NCBI RefSeq assembly: GCF_949628265.1
Contig: NC_088786.1
Location: 2,914,001-2,978,000 of the forward strand
Direction of reading: 5' to 3'
Source of the DNA: Cloeon dipterum
Taxonomy: Eukaryota > Arthropoda > Insecta > Ephemeroptera > Baetidae
DNA length: 64,000 bases
The translations under genes were made by a program, and so were the position numbers. The notes beneath the pieces were generated by a model, which did no database searches, was not told the DNA's origin, and worked only from the letters and a program-made list of their open reading frames with translations. Shown here piece by piece: positions 45,511-57,684 of this stretch (positions are counted from its first letter, which is position 1; every line of letters begins with the position of its first letter).

Positions 45511-46545
45511 AATGCTTTAAATTTACAAAAAAATATCCTATAAAACCCGCAAATATGAAATTTTTTATCATTTTTCCTATTTCATCCTGAATTTCGTCAG
45601 GTTACCTTGACACTGTCAAAACCATCCTCCGACCTGTGATTTTTGTTCATTTATTTAAAAAAAAGAAAACTAATATAAATAAATACATATTATAAATTAT
45701 CTGGCATGCTAATGGCGCCTGATTTTGCGCACGTTATGCTACCGGGATGACGCAGCTGTTGTGCAGGTTGCATACCTCCTCTCCCCAAGCCCAAAAGAGA
45801 AGCGAAGTTTTTTGCCTGGGGGTGAGGGAAATCGCAGCTCTCACGAGAAATTCGTAAGCAAAACACGCTGTGGGCCGTCATGCGTTATTGTCCCGCAGCA
45901 GAGATAGGAATCCGAGAAAACAAGAATGGAGGAAACAGAGTGGACCGATAAAGAGGCGAGAAAGCATGTATAGACACAGACAGGCACTCTTGTCAATTTA
46001 TTGATTGAAAAAAGTGCTGCATTCTCCGGTAACTTGGAGAGATTTGATTTATTCATTAAAAAGAGAGCAATGTGAAGCAAACGGGCAAGTTTTTGACGCG
46101 ATGTTCATCATTTTGGCGCAGCCAGCTACATGAATGCCGAGAGACAAGCCTGAGAATGACATTTCTCGAAATAGCTCGGAATGAGAGTGTCCTTTCCAAT
46201 CTGCTTCTTGCTCGCTCTCTGCATGACCTGCCAGCCCTCAGCGGCGCAGGCACGCCGGAAACGAGATTCCGATCGTCCCAAACGTGTTCCTCGTGTCATC
46301 TGGATCTTGTCGCAACTCGCTCATTTCCACTCCGCATTCCGCCCTCTTTCTTCCCGCTGTCCGACACAAAAAATAAAAGGAAGGGTCGATGACGATCAAA
46401 AAAGTTACTTCCTCCACATGTCAAACCACTCGTCTGAATTTCTTCATACAGGGGGTTGCTCTTGAATAAAAATATTGCGTTTAGCTGTGTTTTTCTGATG
46501 CAAACTTTGAATAGAAGCCATTTCATTGAAATATATATTTCAATG

Positions 46546-46548
<3 letters not shown>

Positions 46549-46639
<91 letters not shown>
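46549..46639. repeat. (TA)n microsatellite, about 45 units
   Basis: An uninterrupted run of TA of about 91 nt. It is preceded at 46521-46548 by a perfect palindrome (TTTCATTGAAATA and its complement). Confidence 0.95.
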
Positions 46640-46643
<4 letters not shown>

Positions 46644-48544
46644 TCCAGTGTTTCCAATTAAAGTTAAAATTAGGAACGTTTCGAACAATTTCCGCAATCA
46701 TTAAAAGCCCAAAAATAGATTCATTATTTTCGAAATTAAGACATCCTATAATTGCGGTTAGTAATTAAACTTGTCTGTAGGAGGAACTTGGCGAAACCTA
46801 GCCGACTCACATTTCACTCAACGCGAGAGGCTAATTTCGGAATAATTTGTGCCACGTGTAATGAATCCCGGCAAGTCTTTGAGTTTTCGCGAGACTGCTC
46901 TTGTTTCAAGGTTTCATACTCGACAACAGCAGGCAGGTGAGCGTCGCGCTGCAGTCAAAGACGCCCTCGAAATCTAATTTGAATCTCGAGAGCGATTTCT
47001 TCTCGCGTAAGTCTCATTTGTATCAGTCAAAACGCGTGAGCGACGGCGGAATATATATTGGCTTCTCAGGTAGGCATGCAGACAAACTGCGCTGTGTCTT
47101 GCGAATTAGCATATTTACGCACTGCTTCTTCTTCGAGACGGAAAGCAGGCCATTCATTCACACATTAATTTGACGAGATGATTAAACTTGAAGCCGCACG
47201 GCAGCGAGTAAAAAAGATTCGACGAGAAACTTGTGCGCTTGCTTTCCTTCACATCAATCACTCACAAAAAGCTGCAAAGAGTCGCTTTCTCAACACCTCA
47301 TCAATATCAGGAGAGAAATGTGGGCCTTAAAAATCTAGAAACGAATGACAAATTTTGTAAAAATCTTCTCTTTCTTGTATAGTCACAAATTTTAACTGCA
47401 TTACGTCTGCTGAACAATAATATGTTTCTATTTTGTAAAAATTAGCTCTATCTAACTGTTTCATAGTTTCAGTGCCATCAGTTTAAATTAAAAATGGCTT
47501 GTTTCTTCATTTTAAGCTCGTCTTATGTAATTGTTTATAAAAAGAAGCTTCATTGGCGCGGGAATTGCTTAGGTATTCCGAGCGAGTGTTGACGGTAAGC
47601 AGAGCATTACGAACCCTTCGTGGGCCGCAGCCAATCTCGTTTACCTGTCTAGCTCGCAGGCGTCACTTCATCAAGGTTAATGGATCGGCTCACAGACTAG
47701 CTACGTGATGCTTTCCCGTTTTATAGGAAACTTCCTCAGTCGTCGGCTTTAAATATGTATTAGATCTGAATGTGCGCCCAGTAAACAACAGAATAAAAGC
47801 TATCAAAGTGAATGTTTTTATGCTTTGTTAGAAAATCTTATTTTGCGGATATATCTGCCCTTATCCTGAGAGGGTTGAGCCAAATGAAACAATTTACGCG
47901 AATCGAGATTACTCAAGAGTATACAGAGTATTCATCTAAAATAAAAGCGACGTCTCCAGCTCACCGAAATGCATTTTGCGTGATCAAAAAGGATGGTATG
48001 CGTCATTGTTTGCTGGAAATATGCCTCAATTTGTGCCACGGGGGCACAATGGCCAATGGCGGAGTCACGCGCGCGCAATCCTGAAAGTGCTCGGCACACG
48101 CTTGCAAACAATAACATTTGCGCGCACATTACTCGCCGTGCGCTGAGCGAAAGCATTCGAAATGAATTGTATGCTGGCTGCCTTTGAAGCGCTGCATTTC
48201 GCCATTTGTTCTGCATGGCTACGTGAGAGTTGCGTAAACTTGATACTCTCGCATTAGCACGTTTGCCGCCGCATCACCAGAGATGCGTACGATACGTATA
48301 CCATATAGCACTTTTGTTGTTGGCTCGGCTGCGATTCCGCCGGGAGCAGTGATCATAGAATGAAACTCGTGTTATGTGACACTGATGAAAAACGTATATC
48401 GATCAAGCGACAGAGGTCAATACCCTTCGCAAGATTTGGAAAATCCTGACGCTAATTTGGGAAGTTTAGGTCACCTTATTTCTAAGTTGTAAAATTGATT
48501 AGGGTTGAATCAACCGGCCAACAATTGGCCAAAAATCTATGGAA

Positions 48545-48700
48545 ACTTAAACACCGTTACTTTAGATGGGCACTTTTGACGTAGCTTTGGCTTTAGATCG
48601 AGACAGCAGCGCCACAGTGACCACCATCACAATTAAGCGAATCAAACATCAAGACAGATCAGCCAGCAGCCAGTCTTGTTGCACTGGAAAAAAAGAAATA
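48545..48700. mobile_element. IR-C element, copy 2 (partial)
   Basis: It contains ACACCGTTACTTTAGATGG and GATCGAGACAGCAGCGCCACAGTGAC, then a fading right arm (GATCAGCCAGCAGCCAGTC). Confidence 0.55.
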
Positions 48701-49639
48701 GCACTCTGTTGATCAAATTATCTATCACCTTTCTCAGAAACTGTAGCTCGCCGAAAATTAGTAAGAAACTGTTATACAGTGAGCCTAGTTTGGCTCTAAA
48801 TGATGGGATGAATAGACTGAAGTAACCAGCTCATCGATGGTGAAATGAAAAAAAAATCCCATAAGAGAGAAGGGTGAATGTCGTTAATGCGATATGCGAC
48901 GAGTGACCTGAGTGAATTATTAGGCTAATTTAGCGAGCAACAGTTAAGGATCGATTGTAGCTTGCGGAAAGCAAAAGTTTGCGGCGCACATAGACGACGG
49001 CAAATTGACGCGCGCGTGCCTCTAATCACGATAACAAACGCGGGCTGCGCGGGCGGTCGGGGGAGACCCAGTGTCGATATCCATCCACCCATCCATCCAA
49101 AAGCAGCAGTGAGTCTGGACCAGGAGCGGGAGAACGGGAGAGAGGAGCCCGAGAGGCATTAGCGTTATTGACAAGAGGAATCCATAAAATGACACCGGGC
49201 GAAAGCTGTGTGCCGCGGCATTAATTTTTCAACTCCTCATCTCTGAAGCAGCATAGCAGCGTCGACGGCGCCGAGGCAGCATTCTCCGACATGAATTATT
49301 ATGCAGATTAAAATCAATATCCACACACACCATCATCAGTTCGCCGGCGAGGCTTGGAGGCAAAAGCTGCGCTGCCGTTTTGCGGCTCCAGCTGAGTCAA
49401 TTGCACCTGTTGGCGCTGCAAACATTTCTAATTATTGACTCACTCAAGCATAAACTCGGTGCCGTGCTTGCCAACTGCTTGCGAATAGTCGAGTCACAGC
49501 TCTCTCTATATATGTTCTCAACAAAAGGATAAAATAATATTTATGTGTTAGTTTAGACGCGAGTTTCAGCAAACAGAGTTAAAGTGAAGTAAAAATTATT
49601 CATGATTTTCGATACTGAGGATATCATTCAAAATGCTCA

Positions 49640-49950
49640 CTAGGAGCCGGGAGCCGTTAGTTTGGCGGTTTTGGTCTGAACACGTAGTCACAAGAAAGCG
49701 GGCGACCAATCAGAGAAGAGACTATAGATCTCTGATTGGACGATCGAGATGGCAGCGCCGCAGCGATATCCAGTGGAACGACAATGCAGGTAAGCTATAG
49801 CAACCAACATTTCGTCGTTTCTCTGATTGGTCGCCTAGGTTCGGACAAAAACTGTTAATTATCTGTTTTTAAGGTTTCTACTGAATTTTTGCATCTAATT
49901 CGATCGTCAGAGATCGATTGGAACGATCAAAAATGAAATTCCAGTGCGGA
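49640..49950. mobile_element. IR-C element, copy 3
   Basis: GGCGGTTTTGGTCTGAACACG and GCGACCAATCAGAGA are mirrored by TCTCTGATTGGTCGCCTAGGTTCGGAC. It ends with TGAAATTCCAGTGC, the family terminus. Confidence 0.6.
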
Positions 49951-51477
49951 AGAATCTTCCTTTAAGAATTTTATCTGGAACCTGCTCAAAACTTCATACT
50001 CATTCGAGAAAATTGGCACGTATGAAGACGTTCGAAATGTTTGTGTGCAAGAGTGGAGTGGTGTGCGCGGGGCGAAGCACAAAAATGGGCCAGCTGTTTA
50101 CCACAAGTGGCGGTCAGGGAGTCGTAGCGGACGCCGCGCGTTTAAGTGTCTTGTTATTGCGGAGAAAGGGAAACAGGCTTGATGCAGATGATATAAAAAT
50201 AATTGCTCTGTCTCGAGGGCAGCCGACTCGACGGGTAAAAAAGGCTAACCGGTACAGCTCTGCTTGCCTGCCTCAAATTACCACGAGTGGCAATGAATGG
50301 AGCAGTAGTGCTGCGCTGTTGGATAATTTAATTTCGCCCCGAGTATTGCTCTCGCTTTCACGAGAGCCCCTCGTTCTTGCCTTGTTAAAGTTTTCGGCAA
50401 AACGCACCCCAGCTTTACGGCCGAAAGAGCCACTCAGATTTGCCAGAACGGCTGCTCATTTGAATCCCAATTTTTCCGTCTTCCGAAATTATGCGGTTTT
50501 CAAGCCGGATTTTCTACTCAAGGCTAAATTTGTTGGACTTTTCGCTTGCGCGCATAATGCCACTAAATTTTGGTAGTTGTCCTATAATTTTTTTAATAAT
50601 AATGGCTAACTGTAAATTAAACACAAATTTTCATCTGTTCTAACTAATAATCCTAATAATAGCTTGTGCAGCAAGGATATGAAAAAATAGAGCCACCGTG
50701 CTTAATTCAGTAGAAACTCTGAATAGCCGAGTGGATCGCACGAGACACAGAGAATACCAGCAAAGTAATCACGAGCTATATCCGAGCGCACTCAGCTCGG
50801 GGCTTTATAATTTTGCTGATCGCAGAGTATTTCCGCTCGAGGAGGAATCCAACAACAGTTGTTTCAGATGGATCCTTGAGCAAATGGAAAGCAGCAACGG
50901 TCTGTGTGCACTTGATTGCTTTGCCATAGCCAGCCAGCGCGAAATAACGCACGCAAACACTCTCGGTGAACGGACAAAAGCCAAAGGACACGTTTGTGTA
51001 GAGGCGAAATTCATTAAAAAGCCTTTGTTGCTTTCCGCGAGCGCATTTTTGGGCCCCGCTTTTTAATTAAGTTCCGAGCAGAGTGTTCAAATGGTGCTCG
51101 CGCGCGCGGTTGCGTTTGACTGCTGTTCGGTTCTCTCTTGAACTCGCGGCGGATGCCATTGTTAATTAACTTTTTGTGTGTGCGCCTACACAAACAAACA
51201 AGTCGCAGCAAATGCTTTCTTTGTTTGTCCACGCGACCGTGTAATCAGAGTCACTACCGCTTTTTTACTCTCAGGCTTCCTTCAAATTTTCACGGCAGTC
51301 GGTGAAAACGATCAAAATTAATTCTTTTGGGAGCGTGATCAAAAGAGTTTTGTTTTATTTTAATTATTTCTTTGAAAAAAAAGCAAAAGCGACGCGACAT
51401 AAACATCACAAAAAGCGAGTCCTTGTTTGCAGGGCTTTGAATATAATTTACAAAGCGATCAGAACTTCTTTAAAAAA

Positions 51478-51812
51478 ACACTGGAATTTCAAAATTGACA
51501 GTGCCAATTGATTCTAAATACCCGTTACTTTGGAGGTTTTTTCTCTGATTGGCCAGATCGAGACAGCAGCGCCACAGTGACAGCCAGCTGAAGCGACAAA
51601 AGGCTGGCTGACCTGTCATGTCGCTTCACTCGCCATCGCTGTGGCGCTGCTGTCTTGATCTTAGAACTGCAGTCTCTCCTCTGATTGGTCGCCAGTGTTT
51701 TCAGATCAAACACCGCCAAAGTAACATGGTTTTTACGCTTCCGTTGATTTTCAGCATCGTGTGGAGTTGTCACCAGCGTCCTGGCACAGTCAAAATTGAA
51801 ATTCCACTGCTA
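51478..51812. mobile_element. IR-C element, copy 4 (best preserved)
   Basis: The termini are CACTGGAATTTCAAAATTGACAGTG and its complement (positions about 51784-51812). Next inward, GTTACTTTGGAGG pairs with CGCCAAAGTAAC, then CTGATTGGCCAGATCGAGAC with its partner. The centre has AGCAGCGCCACAGTGACAGCC facing GCTGTGGCGCTGCTGTCTTGATC. No ORF is present. Confidence 0.75.
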
Positions 51813-53434
51813 CTTTAATATAGAATGTCGACACTTCGGAATTATGCGAAACCAAAGCCGCTCATTTAGCTCACCTGCCTCGTTTCCGGCCGAAGTAAGT
51901 TTATGAAAAAAAAAGAAAGCACGCAGTGTGTCTCGACTATTGAGCACACCTGAGCGGGCGCACTTCATCAGCTCGAAAATAAGCCAGCAGCTCCCGGGAG
52001 GCCTGTGCATTAAATTGCCTTCGCGAGAAAAAAATTATAAGTTCGTGCCTCGGCATAAATTTTAATTCCCATTTTTCGCCTCTTCCTAAATCTCCGCTGC
52101 GTACCCGGTAAAGAATTTTTTCATTCTCTGCAGCGTGTCACTGGGGCCCCGACGAACGAACGAACGAAACAGGCCAGCAGGCAAGGGAGAAAACGGACGC
52201 GCGGCGATATTGAGAGTGGCCCAATATAAGACAAATGCGAGGCACGTGCACAACGCGCTTTCCCTTATTGCATTGTCGCAAACACAGAAACACACAGGCT
52301 GTCTTGGCAGCGCACTCTAACACTTTCACACGCCGTAATATCGAGGGGGCTGGTGCGCAGGAAGCGAGGCATCAAAATTACACCCGGCTCCTCTCTGTCC
52401 AAATGGATTCACGGCCATCAGAATATAGAGGACACGTGATGGCTCGTTTTTGCTGTCTCTTGTCCTCTCCTAAGAGAAACCGAGAGTGACCGAATTGCAG
52501 CCGAAAGAAAGGGCTGTTTGTCTAATCTACAAGTCTGAATTGAAATAGTTTTTGAAACAAAAGTCAATGAGGATTTCAGTTTGTTGTTAATTGCCATTTT
52601 TTAACTGGAGCGCAAAAACAAAATGTATTTTTGATCTACGGCGAAAGCGGTTGAATGCCTAAAGCTGGGAGAATATACGATCAATTTTCCAAACCACATA
52701 CCAAATAAAAAACCGCTATCGGATGCCCCTTTTTGTGATTTATTTGTCAGCAAATCGGCCTATGCTTATGTATCCTCCCCTGTTTATATTGGCGTAAACA
52801 ACACAATTTTAAGCTATCTTTGATCAGGACACAGTGTAAATAAAAATCAAGACTATGTGCTGAACAAAAAAAAAAGAGTAAAAAAGAATTGGGCAAGGAA
52901 TGCAATTTCGCGCAGGGCCAAACAAACCGGTCAGCATGAGGCGGGCAGTGTGCTTCGGGGAGAAAATATTGGCAATAATGGGGCGCAGCAGGAGAGGCGG
53001 CACGGCAAAAAAAGAGTGTCGGCGGGCAGAAAGAAATTGAAATCCGCTCTGTCATTTATCTTTGTGTGACGCGGGCGGTGTATGAAATTCGGCGGGCCAT
53101 AAATTTCCACGAGCCATCAGCGGCGGCAGCGTGTGCAGTGCAGCCGTGTCCATCATTATCATCATTATTCCCGTACCTGAGTTGCGAGGGCAAAACGCGA
53201 ACCGCCCATCAGCCCACTCTGCTCTCGCCGAAATCATCCGGCTGCGCGAATTTCGATTTTCTCTGCCTTTTTTCTCTCTCCGCACGATTTTCCTACCTTT
53301 GCCAATCTTTTCTCGTAAAAGGAGAGCGAGCAAGCAACGCGCGTCTATTTGCCCTCGCAGCTGCTGCTGAAATAGGGCTGATTCGTGCAACACCCTCCGT
53401 CAGGACCTTCTCAAAATTCGGCCCAGTCTTTTTG

Positions 53435-53665
53435 CAAAGTGTATCTAAACTGAACAGAGAGCACGAAAATCGGAGAAAGCAGCAAAAATGATCTATGCTC
53501 GAAAATTCCTCGACGCTGATTGGTAGAAGCAGCGCGCATGTCAGCAGCTCCCGCGTGATTTACAGCATTGCTCAGATTGCTCAGATCAGCCAATCAGTGT
53601 CGAGGGTATTTCAAGCGAAGAAATTTTGCTGCTTTCTCTGATTTTGCAATTTAAATTGGTTTGCA
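53435..53665. mobile_element. IR-B palindromic element, copy 2
   Basis: AAATCGGAGAAAGCAGCAAAA and TTCCTCGACGCTGATTGG are mirrored by CCAATCAGTGTCGAGGG and TTTTGCTGCTTTCTCTGATTT. It shares CATGTCAGCAGCTCCCGCG with copy 1. Confidence 0.7.
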
Positions 53666-56591
53666 TCAACTGTTCATGTATTCTTTCGATTATAAATCGC
53701 TATGCCAACACTTAAGCTGCAAGAAAACAGCAAAAAATTGGTTACTATAGTCAGTTTAACATGGGGCTCTTAAAATGTCGCTCACCAGTGACTTTTTTGA
53801 CTTTGCTTCTATCTCCTTACGCGGTCTCTATAATTGTAAAGGAAAACTCAAGCTCTTTGAAATAATTATTTAAAATAGCTCAAGAAAGTGCTAAGGAGCC
53901 AATCGAAGAAACTATCCTTATATTTTTGATAGCGATGGCCCGCATACGCTAGTAGGCCTCACCCCTCTGAGTAACCTGCGATTTTCAATCTAAATTTTAC
54001 TCCGTCTTTCGCTCTCCCTCTCCTTTATGCTTCCTGGATTGAGGTTAAATTGGAATTCTATCTCCATATTTTAAGGGCTTGTAAAACTCTGCGCGATGAT
54101 CCATGCATAAAAATATTATATATGTGCGAGAGGCGGCCCCGCCGTAAAATCAGCTCATTGCCCTCGAGCCGAAGACTGTCGGGTGTAATCAATTTTGCCC
54201 TTTTCACCCGCAGTTCTCGCGGTATGGGTGCAGGAAATTCAGAATTATGCTCCGAGCCAATTTTCTCGCTAAACCTCGCCACCCCGAACGATTTTTCCCT
54301 TCTTTCTTAATATGAACGCTAAAACGGAAAGCACGATCTCAGCTTCTTTATCATCAGACTTGTTCAATCCGATGGAAAAATCGTTTCAGATCATTTTTAA
54401 ATGTGCAATTAACTCTCATAATGGCTTTTCGATTGGCTTAAAAAGGATGGAATGCAAACATTTTTACTATGCACAACTCTAGCTTGGATCAATAAGAAAA
54501 ACGGATTCGCTCGTAGTTTCGATTCTAGGGAATTTAGCTGCAAATAAATACAAAGTGATTCGCTTTTCCCATTAAAGATCTTCCGACGAATTTAAAAGAG
54601 CGCCGTAAACATCGATGATACGCGAAACATTGGCTAATGTCCACCGCCATCGTCACACCACAGAGAATGAGAGTAAATTATGCATATAAACGGGAGGAAG
54701 AGGGAGGAGGACTAATAAGTGCACTCGAAGCGGCATGTGTGCAGCGCTTTTATATTAACCGACGTCGTTAGTTTCGCCTTTTCGCGCCAACTTTTCGGGC
54801 GGACGTGCAGTTTTCTGCGCCCGAAGTTGCTATACTTTGAGCCAAGTTTGCGTCCGCGCCGCCGCTCAAAGGAAGCAGGGAGACACACTAACTCTTTGCC
54901 CAAGTAACGACCTCGGGGCCTCCGTCTTTCAATCGGGACTATATACTGTACGTACGTATATATATAAAAAAAGGCAAAACCAGCTCTTGATCCGCACAAA
55001 GTAGTCGCGTGGGGTGCAACTCGTGCGAAAAGAATTACACTGTGTCGAGGACCGAATTGATTTTCCTCGGAGATTTACGACGCCGGGCGAAAAGGTGCGG
55101 CCTTTGATGATGATATTACTCGCAAGAACGCTTCGTTGCATTCGATTTCATTAATGATTGTCGCCCTTCTCTCTACACGCTCATTCAAAATTTATCTGGC
55201 ATCCTGCACAATGGGATGGATAAACTTTAACTGCATGAAAAAACGTTGAAATTACGCGGTTTCCCAAGTACGGGTAAAGTTAGTTAACATATTAAAGGTT
55301 ATATTTAAAAAAACACATTTTTTATGTAAATTGAATAATTCATGGGTACCAGAGTGGCGTTTGGAATTTTTTAAACATCCTTCGCATTAGCAAACAAGCG
55401 CTGGAAAAAGTGAGAGGCCATATTGTGACGTCATAACTGCTCAGGGTAGCAATGATAAGGATGCGTCAATTTAGGTTTTATTTTATTCTCACGATTTTTA
55501 AACCAAAAGATCGTCAAGGAATGTGTCCTGAACATCAACGGCCATGACACTGATGACTTCACAATATATGTCGTCTCTCTTGCCTATCGCTTCGGCTTCT
55601 AACGCGGTTTTGCCAATTCCAAAAAAAACTCCACTCCAATATCCACAAATTTCATAGCTTTATTAAAAAAATAATTTGATATGCATTTCCTTTAAAAGAA
55701 AATCTCTAATTGTCATATTATTGGAAACGAGTGCAGACTGCATTATAGTCTGACAAATTGGTCGATATTTGATCACGAGTGTGTATGAAAAGGCCATGTG
55801 AAATGAACACTGAGGGTTGGAGAGTGTGAATGCGCGCATCTTTTCCTCGCTCTCGGCAGACAGATTCAATTTTGTGACGCTTTTCGCACCTGATGCCACT
55901 CAATCGCGCCGGCGATAATCGCGTCGTCCGTCCGTCCGTCGGTGCCGCTGCCATATTTCCCAGCTGAGCCTGCAAACGCACACTCACTCACCTGCCACAT
56001 TGCGAATTCATTTTTTACACGGCAAGGACGAGAGTGCGCGCGATCAAATTGCACTCCCCTCGCCATCCATACGGCCCTTCTTCACCTGCGCTGGCATATA
56101 AAAGTAGGCGTGCTCGGCTGTTTGTCTTTTCTTGTCGCAGGCAGAAAGCTCTCATCCCAGGTGCACGGGCAAAAGCTCAAATAAACAACACGTTCGCACC
56201 AAAGCTCTCTCCCAGCCCGAAACCGGGACCTTCTCTCAGCTGGTCAGAGCCGAAATAACAAACGAAAATTGAAAGGAAGCATTTGAGAACTGCATCATAA
56301 GAATAGTATTTTAATACATAGTAAAGTTTTGTTGAAATAAAAATCAATGCCAATTATTCAGACAGGAGTTTCTCAATCAAATTCAAGAATCAAAGAAATT
56401 AGAAAGTTATCATGCGTCTCTTTTTAGTTGTTCAAAATTATCAAGATTATTATTCGATTTTTGAATGAACGCCTTCCTTAATTTTTCCACGAAATAAATA
56501 GTTAAACGGAAAGTTTGAATTGTGCTCCTCTTTGGAGAAGAGAAGGCTCTGCTGGTGCGCAGGAGACGGCTCTGCTTTTTCTTCTCGATTT

Positions 56592-56644
56592 GCTGGAGCA
56601 CACACTCACACACTCACACACACACACGCGCGCGCGCGCGCGCG
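56592..56644. repeat. compound (CA)n(CG)n microsatellite
   Basis: Interrupted CACACTCACA runs pass into a perfect ACACACAC block followed by about nine CG units. All of the last about 30 nt alternate purine and pyrimidine. Confidence 0.9.
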
Positions 56645-57203
56645 GACTAGACGCAGCAGACACGGAGGGCGATAACTCTTTTCTCAATCCTTGGCCAAAC
56701 AGCGCTAACAGAATACCAATAAGGACAAATACACAGTTTGGCCATTTCTCCTGGCCACTCGTTTCAACTACACCGTCAACTTTATTTTTGTATCGCTCCT
56801 CTGCCGCTATTTACAACCACCTTTTGCGCGCCTTTTTGTTTCGCTCCGTTCTATTTCGGCCCGCAGAACAAACACTCTGATCGTGCGTCCAACTTTTACT
56901 TCTGCTTTCATTGGTGCCACAAGGTGTTCTTAAATTTTATGTGATTTTTACAAAACAAAGCAAACAGGACTGAACGTGCTATTGAATCATTAAAGTAGAC
57001 CCTTTCTGTTGTGTTTGCGAGTGGTTTGTAAAATTTAAACCATTTTTTCGTTCCCACTTTCATTAAGCTATGATAAGAATTGATTGCTTTCTTCAGATTG
57101 CTATATATATTTTCTCTTTGTTTCTGCATTTGAACCGTGGTTCCCAAGGGAGAGTTGTGTTGACGAGAAATTGAAAAGCGCCACTTAATAAAACAGGAAG
57201 ATT

Positions 57204-57209
57204 TTTATT
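57204..57209 (-). terminator. candidate poly(A) signal of the kekkon gene
   Basis: TTTATT on the plus strand (AATAAA on minus) lies 475 nt past the stop codon. Confidence 0.45.
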
Positions 57210-57684
57210 CTTGTACAGCATAATTTATGTTAATAATTTTCATACAAGAGTTGCTCTACAGTTGAGAAATGAGTTTCCATTCTTGATATTTTTGCGTTTG
57301 TTATTCTTTCTGTAATAACTTGAAAAGAAAATAAAGACCAATAACGCGCCTGAGATGGCACAACAAATGTTTCTCCCCAAGAAAAGCAACCCGTCTTGGT
57401 GCCGAAGCTCGGCCTTGCTTTCCTCAAATATCGATTTCCCATTGTGTTATACGCGGTAACGATCATAATGATAATAATAGGCGGGCGGGCGGCCCGGCCA
57501 CAAACCTCCGCCGCACCACCCAGTTTTATATTTTTTTTTCTGCATACAAGGGCGCGCGTTTACTCCGTAGTAACAACAACAGCTCATTCAACAACAACGA
57601 GTGATAAAAACGTCACCACCAAAGAAACATTCACCAATATATTTACATTAAAATTGATCTCACACCGTCCAAAGAGAAGGGCAA

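Larger units (their letters stand above)
35937..57203. other. gene-poor spacer of about 21 kb between the ETS and kekkon genes
   Basis: I see no supportable gene. It contains IR-A copy 3, IR-B copy 2, four IR-C copies, Rep-D copies at 39.1 and 45.1 kb, and a diverged reverse Rep-D fragment near 36.0-36.13 kb. A long TA array and several short microsatellites are also present. GC-rich patches occur at 38.6-38.75, 43.0, 44.5-44.75 and 56.6 kb. Open frames of 60-210 codons occur but overlap on both strands, often lack an ATG and show no domain. Confidence 0.6.

Noticed and set aside
46296..46704. Frames rich in Ile-Tyr on both strands
   Set aside because: They are a direct translation of the TA microsatellite.
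49944..50576. 210-codon open frame on the plus strand in the spacer
   Set aside because: It begins at a GTG inside the end of an IR-C element, has no domain or codon structure that I recognise and no splice or poly(A) context. It is probably a chance frame in GC-balanced sequence.
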